Shown here one piece after another: positions 32,640-44,447 of a stretch of 64,000 nt of DNA. The notes beneath the pieces were generated by a model. That model made no database searches. It was given only the letters and a program-made list of their open reading frames with translations, and had not been told where the DNA came from. Every line of letters starts with the position of its first letter. The stretch's first letter is position 1. Made by a program: the position numbers and the translations under genes. The stretch is from assembly GCF_008831285.2 (NCBI RefSeq), contig NC_045151.1, forward strand, positions 3,283,544-3,347,543, given 5' to 3'. The DNA is from Nymphaea colorata. Its lineage: Eukaryota; Streptophyta; Magnoliopsida; Nymphaeales; Nymphaeaceae.

Positions 32640-34560
32640 TATCAATGGAACAGAACCATAAATAGGTTCCCTTCTTGTATTATAGAACTTGTTGCACTTA
32701 CCACTGCAAAATTGAAACTGCACAAAGTTTCTACCACTTCATATTATGAAGTTGAGTTGAATAAAATGGGAAGATATGCTTAAACTGGAAATACATATGC
32801 AAGCCGCATTAACATTGTGCATGAAGTGAAGTTTGATATTTGAGACATAAATTACAATGGAGGAAGAATTGAGATCGTGTTCATTTAGTTCTGATGTTTA
32901 GAACTTTGCTTCTTTTACCCTTTGGTCCAATTGTTGATAAATGAATAGACATTAAAACAATTTAACATCACCGTCTCCATAACTGGCGAGATACTGCAAC
33001 TAGGTTTAACTGGATCTCTTCTGCTCCCTTCAAACCTGTGGATGCACGCATATATAAAAAAGCAAGAGTGGAGCTAGAAATTTTTTATTGCAAGGGTGAG
33101 CTAGGAATTTTGCATTGCAACGACCGAAATATAGTTTCAAATTTATAATAGGGCCCAAAATACAAATTTTCAAAATTTGTATATAGATTTTTTTTTAGTT
33201 TATATGTAAATTTTTTATTTTAAAAAAGTCTAAGAGAGGCCATGGCCATTGTCAGCCCCCTGCCTCCATCCCTATCAAAAAGGATTGGTATGTAGGAAGC
33301 TATTGTTGGGAGGCCTGTGATCAAGTGAGGCGAAGATGCTAGGCTCATAGCAAATTAATGAGCTGACTATGTGATCTTGTTGGCGGGTTGTGGCTGCTGT
33401 AAATATTGCCCACACCAGTCTACGGAATTTTTTTTATTTACATAGAGAAAATTGATTAATTTTCAACTCTTTATATATAAGCGCCCCCTTAAATTTGAAA
33501 TTTAATGTAACAGTGCCCCTAACCAGAAATGTCTAGCTCCGCCGATGGTCATCACAGGTAGAAGATATGTGCCTTAACAATGAGGGCATGAGCAGTTCAA
33601 AGGGAGTGATCTGCACTAAGTGTTTCTGATGTGGAGTTGCTTATCACATGATAACAGTCACAGCCCTAAGAAAAAGAATGTTTTCAGTCCTAAATGGCAA
33701 TCAATTTGAATGCTCACCTGCAGTGTGGGATGCTCTATCTCAAATAGACTGTCCCAGGCAAAAGATCAACCTTCAAACACACCATCATTCCCTCTTTGAC
33801 CTGTGTCTTTAGAGCGTGTCGAAGTGTACGTTTGAGATACTGCACAAAACCACATAACGCAAGATAAAACATCGCGAAAGTGTCGAAGACCCGAACTGTA
33901 GTTTTAAGTCATTTATTTCTGCTGTCATGGAACATCTTGTCCCACTGGCAGGGTGTCTTAGGGAGGCGCTTCTGACACCCGAATCTAGTAGATCAGGCAC
34001 ACTTTTAGTGTGCTGACTATTGAATATTCAATAGGAAGAGAGGTGGCCGTAGGCCAGAGAGGTGAAAGAAAGATTTTTAAAAATGAGAAAGAAAAGGTGA
34101 TGATTATTATCTAAGCCGGTTAGGTCACGGACAAAAATCGAACCCTTTAAAATAAGTTATCAATACTTTGTGCAATCTAACCTTTTAAATATGATCAAGT
34201 AGAACAATTAATTAACATTTTAAATATGATCAACTAGAACAATTAATTAGAGCCTCGTTTTAATCACAAAAGATTAACAGCTCTTAAAAGCTAAAATTTT
34301 GGTTGTTGAAAAAACAATATATTTCTGTAAATGTGTACTGTAATTAAAAGTTGTTTTGTACAACGACTGAAATTACTAACCATAAACATGCAATCATCTT
34401 GAAATTTGCTTAAGATAGTTTTTTAACCGGAAATTAAGTTTCACTCTTGTCCCCAACCTCAAGTGTTTTATGTATATACAGCCTCCCAAAAGTGCAGGCC
34501 AATGTGTTGCATTGGTCTGCATGCTTGAGAGGCTCGACATATGGACTGTTGGAAGAATAC
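32640..34560. other. Intergenic with repeat fragments
   Basis: No gene. 33065-33265 and 33480-33545 show GGAGCTAGAAATTTTT, GCCCCTTTAAATT and TCTAGCTCCGCC fragments of the repeat family described at 44267. Two 35-bp units starting TTTTAAATATGATCAA lie in tandem at 34183-34252. Confidence 0.55.
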
Positions 34561-34566
34561 AAGCTT

Positions 34567-34613
34567 TGTGTGTGTCTGCGTGTGTGTGTGTGTGTGTAGG
34601 GGTGGGTGGGTGG

Positions 34614-34681
<68 letters not shown>
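34567..34681. repeat. Compound (GT)n-(GGGT)n-(TA)n microsatellite
   Basis: GT repeats, then GGGTGGGTGGGTGGGT, then about 56 bp of TA, read directly. Confidence 0.95.
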
Positions 34682-34683
<2 letters not shown>

Positions 34684-35039
34684 AATTGAAATCAGCTAAC
34701 TACCAGTCGATACCGGATGACAAAATTCTTAAAACCAAAAATAAGACTTAATGGAAGCAACTAGCAATGGTTTATAGTAAAGTGACAGTTTATGTTGCAT
34801 TCAATTACAGCTTTTAAATATTTAACCATCTGATAACATCTGAAAACCTATAGATTTCTATTTTTTTTATATATGTACATATATGTGTGTGTATAAGTTA
34901 GTCTACAATGTCATAGCCAGCATACACCACTTAGCGGCTTAAAAATGTAAATTATGGCTGTTATGTACATTGCTGAGCAGCTAGTAATTACATTATACAA
35001 ATATAAATAAATGTGTGTATATATACATTTAGTTGCTAG

Positions 35040-36620
35040 CAAAATATAATGCAATCCACTAGTTTCCTGGTGATCATGTTCGAGATCGATAAAGTCACTA
35101 AGATTTTTTGGCTTCCATTACTTAATTGGTGTGCCAATGAGAGGTATGCTGACCCCATGGTCGGCGTTCAATCAAAAGCATGCAACATCCATATACACTG
35201 CCTGCCTACATGCTTTTCTTCTTTTCTTCCTGCCCTGGATTGTGCCATTCATGGGAATCAAGCGTGAACAGTTCAAGTGGTCCAAGACACCCCACAATCA
35301 AACAGGTTGCTGTTCCACCTGAGGCACATGCCTAAGCATGATGCCATCCATCGTGCGCATGGGTGCACGTACAATGCACGTGTCCTCGCGGGCATCTTTG
35401 ATGCGGACAAGCAGTTCTCTTGCCCTTATATGTTTGATTTTGTAGATCTACTTTTGGATCAAGGAGTAGAACACTGGACAAAGCCAAAGATTTTAGAATC
35501 TCTGAGCAAGGCCCACACCAATCATATCACATCATTTGCTTGGTTAGCATGACTCAAGAACCATCACCTTGTCCAACCATCATGTTGGTGCATTAAGCAT
35601 AACGGGCATCTCAGGTTTGCTTAAGAATCAAGGCAGGCACATCCTTTGATTTTTGTTAAATGTTTACTTCGGATAAGCCACCTTCACTGCTAAACCGCCA
35701 ATGTCATGCTTTATACATTCAAGGTTCTGGCTCGCTTCAAGGTCTGGGTAGACTTATGATACATCCTTCAACTTGGATATTTGTGTTTGTCATTGTTTGC
35801 AGCTCATAAGAGTATATACTGAAGCATGACGGTGACCATGGAATTTGAACCTCAAACCCCTTGACTGTAAGTCGCCTTGCCACTTGGTTGTGCTATACTA
35901 CCCCTTAAGACAGCACAATTTATGATTTACTGTGCCTGTGCCTGTGCAGAAGATGAGATTGCCAAGGTTGTTCTCGGCCATGATCCTGCACAACGGATAA
36001 CCAACATACCAATTAATTATCATCCTAAAAGTGATTTGGTTCGTGCAATACATTGGTGTTTAGGCCCCAAACACTGAAGTGAATGTTTGAGTGTGCCTAA
36101 ATGATCAAAACACTCATAATCAAAACAGATATATTAGAACCAGGCCAGCTCCTATCAGGTCAAAAATGAAAAGGTGAAAGAGAAAGCACCTTTTCATAAA
36201 GTGTAAAATGCACTCACGCTGTCATGTGGTAGCATGTGAGGGGTCGGAAACTGAAGTTGGTGTTTGATCCAGAACACCAACCAAGCTTTACATCATCAGA
36301 ATTGAAGTTTTTCCTTTTGACATGAACAAAATATCACTCATGACCAAGCGAGAGCTCTGAGATTGGTGGTTTGACAGCTTGTTGGAACGTTTATCTTCTC
36401 AGCAATGTAAAGCCCTTAGTTGCTGGGGACCCTCATCTTGGCAAGTGTAATGTGGAGAGACTGGCTGCTTGTAAGAGGATACACGCCGCTACAATTTACC
36501 GTGACCAAGCATCCCTTAGCTGGAATCTTCGTCTCGATATTGAATCTTTATCTCAGTTAGAAACTGTGGATTTTGGCAGTCCTATTTCTCTATCTATTTG
36601 GTCGTCCGCATCTTTGTGAA
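35040..36620 (+). other. Less AT-rich stretch with unidentified short frames
   Basis: Open frames of 66-91 codons on the plus strand (35277-35552, 35877-36077, 36371-36619) lie in sequence of more gene-like composition than its flanks. One (DEIAKVVLGHDPAQRITNIP) follows a TGTGCAG that could be a splice acceptor. I recognise no family. It could be a decayed gene or unclassified repeat. It contains the SINE-like head at 35834-35915. Confidence 0.25.
35834..35915 (-). mobile_element. SINE head (tRNA-like) fragment
   Basis: On the minus strand GAGGTTCAAATTCCATGGTC gives a near-perfect pol III B box, preceded by a TAGCACAACCAAGTGG A-box-like part. The same GGTTCAATTCC...ATGGTG block occurs at 39925-39944. 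Confidence 0.5.
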
Positions 36621-38500
36621 CAACTTATCATCTAAGATTAACATCGTTGTGTCATCATGTGTTTTCTAAAAGATTTCTGCTCATATCCCATATTCTTGGT
36701 CAGTTCAATTCTTGTGAGCACTATTCTTGTAGACCTTATATATAAGGTAAGGTGCGATGCCGATCGAACTAAAGATCCACAATCCTGATCACATCGAGGC
36801 CCGAATGAAGCCCTAGACTCTAGAAGCAAGAAAATGAGGGGAGATTCCACGCTCCCTGGGCATCATGATCCGCAAACATAGATACGTTAAAGAACCATCC
36901 TAATAGAGGACAGAGAGTGTTTCCAAATGACATTTGATCAGCCATACTTTGTATAATTGAAGAGCAGCTTTTGGCCATACTCCACATAGAACTAAAAATT
37001 TAGGTGGGCCACTCAAATTGAAAAAAAAAAAAAAAAACAAAAAAGGTTGTAGCTTATACAATGCTCCCCAATGGAGCTACCAAGTTCATCTGAATTTCCA
37101 AGCATGCATATCATATACATTTCTAGCTACCATATCCAACTAAAAGCAAGTTTTTTTTTTTCAAAAATTTCATGCCTCCTTTACAACAAAGTGGGATACA
37201 TGATTCATGATTGTATATCAGGGAATCACCAAACTATTAAGTGCTCCTATTTCTTATATACCATGTCGAACGGAACCCCTATGTTATTGGGCATTTTCTG
37301 ACCTTTTTATGGCGACGTTGCGCTCGAAGAAGAAAGCAACAAGCTCTTGGCACGTTAGGTAGAGCGGAGCCATCATTAAATCTTCAACAGTAATATATGC
37401 TCCCCTATTGATTACTTGAGTAGGAGCCCCATCCCTCTCTTTTCTTCAATGCCTTATAATTTATTTTGGGGCGTTTCGGTGTGATGGATAGAGCCAACAG
37501 CAGATCAATTTGTTTCCCATGCAACTACGCTCTGCAATTAACCATGACAAGTTCCTAGTCCCCACTCCTTTGGGAATCCGAGGACCAATCTTGGGATTCT
37601 ATAATGACTCGGTCCAATGTATCTTTGGCATTCCCTAGCTTTGAAAATGACTAGAAATGCATTGTTTGGAAGCAATATTATGCAGAAATTAACAATGCTT
37701 TCACTAATGGAGTGACAAAACGGACGGATTAATTAGAACAAATATTCTTTTTCAACAATGGTTGCTTCATTAGGGCGATTTTTTCCTTAAACTACATGGT
37801 AATCAACTTTTGTTCAAAACAAGGTGTAGGATTTGCAACTTTTAGATTCATGTTTGCATTGTGAATGAATACAAAGCTCGTAAGAAACAGAGGACAGTAC
37901 TCATGTTGATTGAGCTGCCCTCAACTAGCCCAACCGGTTTAATTTTTCTAAAGGACAGACTCGCCTAAGCAATTCGGTCCGGAAACCGATTGGATACACA
38001 TCCCACATGGAGCCACAAAAAAAGTACTTACGTTTACATTGACATCTTAGTGTAATTTTTCTTATTTACATGATGATGTCCCTTAAAAATTTAAAATTTA
38101 TTATTAATGCCTCCTCACCTGAAATTTCTGCCTCCGCCCCTGGTTTCAAACAACGAAGTCAGTTTATTAGGAGGCATAAAATAAGATATCTAGCTTTCTT
38201 AACGATCAAGGTATTTTCCGGGGGTTGGTGGGTTGGAAATATTGGAGGACCAAGATCTGAAAATAACATTTTCAATTCTTTTTTTCCAAATTAAACTGAT
38301 TTCTTCCGACAACCCATGCTGTTATGCCATGTCCCATGACCAATTTTACGTCCATAGGGGCTGGAAAAATGGCCCCATGGCCGGATTTACTATCAGGGAT
38401 CCACTGTGCCATGCAAAAGTGTTTAGTGTTTAGCAAGTTATGTTTCGTTTGCCTTGCATGTGATTCACATTTTAGTAGACGGCGACTTGGATGTTAAGGC
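36621..38500. other. Intergenic, no gene seen
   Basis: AT-rich, with a poly(A) run near 37020. A fragment of the 44267 repeat family (CTGCCTCCGCCCCTGG) is at about 38080-38146. Confidence 0.55.
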
Positions 38501-38522
38501 ATTCCGCATACGTCGGTGCAAT

Positions 38523-38618
38523 GCCCCAACAACCAACCACGTGTAGTGGCATCAATGGTTGGAAAATTTTGCCCCAACAACCAACCACGTGTAGTGGCGT
38601 CAATGGTTGGGAAATTTT
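38523..38618 (+). repeat. 48-bp tandem duplication with G-box palindrome
   Basis: Units 38523-38570 and 38571-38618 differ at only about two bases. Each contains CCAACCACGTGTAGTGG followed by ATGGTTGG, so each unit is an imperfect palindrome around CACGTG. Confidence 0.92.
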
Positions 38619-39045
38619 ACCGTCACAAGTAAAATGTCATAACAAATTAATGACCTACTCTTGCAATAATAGGAAACATGAAACTTGTGAATTCTCAGGA
38701 AAACCTGTAGTCTCTAGCAATAAATGTGACAAACAATGTTGTCAAAGGTAGTTTCGTCCCTCTTGGAAAAATTGCTCGACATATTTCAAGTTCTGTGAAT
38801 TTCTATTTATCAGAAAAAAAATGTCCTAGGGCAAGCTCCCCTGCCTGTTCTGCCTTAAACACATTTTCATGGCTTTTGAAGGTTGGGTGTCTGATCAAAG
38901 CAGCTTTGAGTTACTTCATGGATCCACCAACCTTTTAATTCTACTTTCAAGTACGTGCCTCATATTTTTGCCTCATATCCGTCAGATTTCTTTCTTTTTC
39001 TTCACGGATTCCAATAATGTCAGATTCTTAGCCTTATTCAAATCC

Positions 39046-39049
<4 letters not shown>

Positions 39050-39084
<35 letters not shown>
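39050..39084. repeat. (TA)n microsatellite
   Basis: About 35 bp of TA repeats. Confidence 0.95.
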
Positions 39085-39087
<3 letters not shown>

Positions 39088-39789
39088 AATTAGAAATAAA
39101 ATCAAACAATATTCGAAGATTGGGAGATGAAATTAGATATCTATTTCAAAACTATAAATAGCCAAAAATATGAGCCATGAAATGAAAATCCGCAGCACCC
39201 ACAAGAAACGAAATGTTACAACACAACCACCGGCTCTTTTGTACTTGGAAAGTCAAATATTGACTCTTCTCAACGCCGACGAAATCCAGATATTCTAAAA
39301 CTTCGATTTTCAAAGCTTTTTGGTCACGCATGAGGTGCATTAAGATCATCGATATTAATATATACAGGAGACATGTAGTTTAATGGCAGAGCTTCTTGTA
39401 GGATAGACGTGTAACATCATTTATGATAAATAGTATAAAGTGTCGGATTTGAAAGTCAAGGCCAACACCATTTGGTCCGACTGCTGCGCCACCGAAATTA
39501 TTTTCTTGTGGTGCCCTGAAATATCACCAGTAATGAATGGAGTGGATTCAGATCGAGGTCCAGATCCAAAATAGGAACCACTCCCACTATTTGTCTGTAA
39601 ATTTTTCTTTCTCCATTTTAATCATAGACAAAGCTTGAACAAATATTGACAGTAGTTGCTGCTGAACCAAGTAAGGCTTTCTTATGGGAAAGCTAGCTCT
39701 TTATAGCACACGAGATGATGGAAGCCCTAGAATCCACGAGAATTGGTTGTCTCAGTTTTTAATGAACTGAGTTGTTTTGTTTTATGTGA

Positions 39790-40000
39790 GTATAAGGTTA
39801 ATAACCCACCACTAGAAAAAGAAACTGCAAGGCCTTCCTCCCTCCTTTCCATTCCCCCCTTGCCCCTTGAGTCCTAAACTGTATGGGCGGCACCTAGGTA
39901 GGGTACTTACAGTCTAGGAAAGCATCACCATGGGAATTGAACCGATGATGTGTCTTTTATACTATAGTCTGCCCGACCAGCTTTGTTAAAGTTTGGTCTA
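39790..40000 (-). mobile_element. SINE-like element
   Basis: On the minus strand: a head with GGTCGGGCAGACTATAG, then CGGTTCAATTCCCATGGTGA, a good pol III B box, then a body with GGAGG-rich sequence and a T-rich plus-strand left edge. Shares B-box surroundings with 35834 and body words (CCCTCCTTCC) with 42545 and 55365. Confidence 0.5.
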
Positions 40001-41136
40001 TGCGCAATCCTTTCCTAGCGGGAGTTTAATGAATTAAGCTGCTCAGTTAAAAAGTCCTTTTTGTGAAGCATTCTATGTGAGCAGAGAAGACCTACCGCCC
40101 AATCGAGAACTGACACTTTCACCCAGTCCCTTGTCCTTTTAAGATACAAGTTCCGCTTTCAGTAACCTTCCTTTTGTAATCCAATGGATTGATACTCTTA
40201 GCATTTGAAATAAAGAGTGGCTGACTACCAACCCCCACCCCCAAGTCATTGCACCAACCCCTTTAAAGACTTTTTTTTTTTTTTGTGAAGGCTCATTTTC
40301 AACTTTTGTATACATAATTCCTTTCAAAACTTCACCCTTCAGCTGTTGTGCCAACCCACCACAGAGTCAAAAAAAAAAAAAAAAAGAAGGGTTGTTTTTG
40401 AAACTTTTGTATAGATAGTTCCTTTTAAAACTTTTCGCATTAGCCAGGCACCTATATTCTTTGCTTGTCAAATGGTTTTGGGTTTCCTAAAGCTTGTGCA
40501 AAATGTGATTTCGAAGCATTCATTTCTTAAGAAACCATACCTCTAACTGTAGTCTACTTTATAGACTGAAAAAGAAATTAACTTGTTCATATATAAATTC
40601 AGGCGATTGTAGTGGCGCTAGTAACATAGGAATAAAGTAAAACACACACATGTTAGACTTGGGAGCCAGGTCAAATAATAAAATTCATAAAAAAAAAAAT
40701 TCCAGCACAGTGAAGATTTTTAGAATTATATAATGCCCCTCTTAGAAAGAAAAATTGCTTCGGGTAGTCTTCAAAAAAGCCGAGTTTATTTTTTGCGACC
40801 TTTATTTGTCATATTTCAACAATACTAGAAGAATTGGGGGAATTTCCATCCAGAGGAACGAAAACCATAACAGGGACTCTGAACCAATTGCTATTTGACA
40901 TGCAGTGGACAGGACATTTGCAGGAGAGATCTTCATCCTACTCTTACATCACGTAAATTATTTGTCATCTAAGATGGGAAAGGTATCAACCGCGTTCTTA
41001 AATTGATTCGTGCACTCCATGGTTTTCTACCGGCAGTTCTTTAACGTAGCCTGGATGTCAATGATGATAAAAATTAAAAATCTGCAACTAAAAAATAGTC
41101 ATCACATGAGCATTTATAGATAAATTTTTCAATCTT

Positions 41137-41198
<62 letters not shown>

Positions 41199-44100
41199 GA
41201 TGATTTTAATTATGTAGAAGCACCCAGCTATCTAATCTGGACCATCCCACTAAAGTAGATGGATAGTTAAGAAAAAAGATGGGAAAAAAAAATGTGAACT
41301 AATATTAGATAACAAAAATATGTCCATCACCTTTTTTTTCATTGCTTCTCTTAACCGCCAATCATGTTGAATCGGACAGTCCTTGTTAAATGGCTTAGTG
41401 ACTCCAAAATGCCAGATTTATTATATATATATATGCTTTTATTGCCAACCACTTGAAAAGGATTGATGAAGTTCATTAGCAGCCAAAAAGTAAACGAAAA
41501 TCCATTCCTAGTTACAATACGAATTACCATGATAAATTTAGATAATCATCTAATTGAGCAAGTAAGAACGGTTAACGTGGGGGAGCTTTCATCCATAAGG
41601 TGATCAACACCATTCTTCCCAAAAAAATAATCAACTATATACATCTGAAATATGAAGTTGAAAGTATAATTAATTAAGCTAATTGTTGACCAGCCACATT
41701 GCTGTGAAACTAAAGAAAACCCCACAAGTTGATTTAATATTTGGTTTCTTTTTAGCTTCATTTATTTAGAACATTTTATTAGGGCCACATATTTCTAATT
41801 ACTTTGACATATTTCTAATTACTGTATTCCGAATTATGCGCAGATGCATCCGTCAGTATTCATTTGGTAGCAGCTAAGCCATGCTTTGGTCCGAGTAGAT
41901 TTTACAGCAAAATTTTCGAGCTTTTTGGTATTACACGGGTCCTTAATGTTTAATACATATATAATCAGCTTTATGTCCGTTGTTTACAATATATTTTTTC
42001 TCTTTATTTTTGTGTGTATGTATAATAAATAGAGACTGGTCAATTCATTTTATGTTTAAGTGCGTACGTGTGCGTTTGTGATTGCATATATAGTTTGGTC
42101 GTGCAATTTTGAGAGACAATCGGCGTCCAATTTATGCATTATGGAAGTGATATGTTCATGCATGGTCCTCCCTAGACAAGGGGATCTTTGGTGTCTTAAT
42201 GTAAAATCATTTCACATCAATAATTGAGAGGGACCCTATTTGGACGCCTGAATATTGATGTCATTTATTTTTTTTCTTCCTTTACATGGCATGGCAGTAG
42301 CCGGCCGCGTATATGTATTACGGGACCCCATATCGACGCCATGACATATTATTTAGTTCCCCCTTTTACATCGGTCGGTCTCTCTGTATATGTCTCGGGT
42401 GGCACTCGAGACACCGAAAATAGGTCTTATATTTTATTAAAAAAAAAAAAACAATGTAAGTGGGAGCTTATTTGTTTTGGCACCTATTTAAAAAATGACT
42501 TTAATTTGTGGACTGCCTCTCCTTTCAATTTTTTTTTTTTTTTGTGAAGAGGAGATTAATAACTCACAACTCAAGAAAATAAGCCGAGAGCCCCTCCTTC
42601 CTCCCATTCATTTCTTCTCTCTCTGGTTTTTTAAGCTGCGTCGTGACTTGGGTTAACTACGATGCACCGATCAACTAGAAATCACATCGTTTACAGTCTA
42701 AAGCAACACTCATCACAACCCAAAGCTACAGTGCATCCCTTGAATTAAAAAATAAAAAATGAATTTAATTTTTCAAAATTATTTTAAGAAAAGCTAATTT
42801 CATTGTTACCCAAAACGCGATTCAAAAAAGTGTGCATCCCAATGCCGGAGCGGTTTGCATTTGCTTGGAACTGGTACTTAACATTTACTATTAAATTTAT
42901 GAAAAAACCAGTGGCAGGTATCGGTTGGCTTTTGTTCAAAGCAGTGTTACAGAAACTTAAAACCATATTGAAATTGGTCAATTTATTGAATCGATTGTAA
43001 CAATTTTTTACTTTTTTCAAAAAACAATATTAAAATGTACATATTGTTTAACAATTAATAAATATAATAATATCTTATACCTGTCAACTTTAAGAGTGGG
43101 CATCGGAAATACGTTGGTACCTGACTTGACTCGAGCTTGAGCCCCAAAATTGGGCGTTGGGCTGCCGGTAGTCGATCTGACTTGGCCTTATAACTTATTT
43201 TTGATATTGTTTTATTTAAATATATACATAATTATATATATTATTATAATTATTTATATATTACATTATATAAAATATTTTTTTATTTTAATGAAGTCAG
43301 CCCAGGTTTCAAACAATGAAACCGGAAGCCCTTCTCTTAAATTTTTAAAAATTCAAATATATATAAAATTTAAAATTTAGTTTAACTTATATAAAAAATT
43401 TAAAAATTATATTCTGACTTTTGTGAAAATTTTGAACGCAACAAAAAATTCCTGGTCGGTCCAATGCACAGCCTTAATGGTCGTTGTTCGTATCAAACAG
43501 GATGGACCCGATCTGCCGAATCCACAAAACTCGTCGGCAATAAAGTTATAAATTGTTTGAGTTCAACGGGGTTTAGCCATGGTGGAAAGAAGGGTACAAC
43601 CAACCAGAGCCTCTGGATAATATCTTGCAGTGGAATTAGGGGAGAAAAAAAAAAGTACCACAGTAAAAAGGCAAAAAAGAAAAAAGTGTCATTCTGGAGG
43701 AGTACCCTAATTTATTGCAGGAGAGTAAAGTCTTTGCCGTTCTTTGTAAGCACCAAGTACATTAGGTGCTGTTATTTTAAGTGGGGTTAAAAAAAAAAAC
43801 CAAAAAAAGGACAAGGAGAGGGTAGAAGAGGAGAGGGAGAAGGGAAAAAACGCCCCCGTTGAGAGGTAAAATTCGTCTGCTTCAAAGAGAACAAACTTAA
43901 TTGTCCATATCTTTTTCGAGCAGCGCGCCTTACGTTTCCGACCGAGAGCAAAACTGTAGCTCTCTTATCAGTATTGTTTCATATTTTTGTATACGTTAAG
44001 GTGAAAACGGTGACGGGTAAATAGTAAAAACTGGTGCGCTTCTTGGCTTGGCTCATAAAAGAGATGGAACGGGTGCCAAAGTGGAAGAAATGATATTAAT

Positions 44101-44260
44101 GCTGAAATTGGAAACACGGTTCTCTCATCAGTGTCATTGGCGAAAGATCTACGGCAAATTTGTCTTCGTATCAGTGTCGGTCCTCTTGTAATCTGATAAT
44201 GGTACCGGGACACGTCCACATGAAACACTATATCCTCATATCTAGGGCAAATTTGCCCTC
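40001..44260. other. Intergenic with microsatellites and repeat pieces
   Basis: No gene. (TA)n at 41140-41197, a SINE-body-like piece at about 42545-42700 (TTTTGTGAAGAGGAG...CCCCTCCTTCCTCCC) and a purine-rich tract at about 43797-43848. The AT-rich remainder shows no recognisable frame. Confidence 0.55.
41140..41197. repeat. (TA)n microsatellite
   Basis: About 57 bp of TA repeats. Confidence 0.95.
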
Positions 44261-44266
44261 GTTTTA

Positions 44267-44447
44267 GGGGCGGAGGGAGGTGTGAGTATAGTGTGGGCAA
44301 TTGCCCACACAGACCCATAAAAATGGTTATTTTTATATTAAAATCTCATAGTTGGCTTTGAATTTACATATAGGTGCCCCTTAAAAATTTTAAACTATAT
44401 ATATAACTACTGCTCGTTTGTTAAAACTTTCTGGCTCCACTCCAGCC
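44267..44447. repeat. Dispersed repeat with 20-bp perfect palindrome
   Basis: Runs from GGGGCGGAGGGAGG to CTTTCTGGCTCCACTCC, roughly inverted ends. It contains the perfect palindrome GTGTGGGCAATTGCCCACAC (44291-44310) and a GGTGCCCCTTAAAAATTTT block. Related pieces at 53024-53150 and 62470-62600 carry decayed versions of the palindrome. Fragments of the ends lie at 23561, 33065, 38080, 54018-54230 and 54646. Class not assigned. Confidence 0.6.

Noticed and set aside
34470-34751. Open frame with a Tyr-Ile repeat product
   Set aside because: Translation of the TA microsatellite; the same applies to frames over 23107, 39050, 48929-49201 and 62842-63132.
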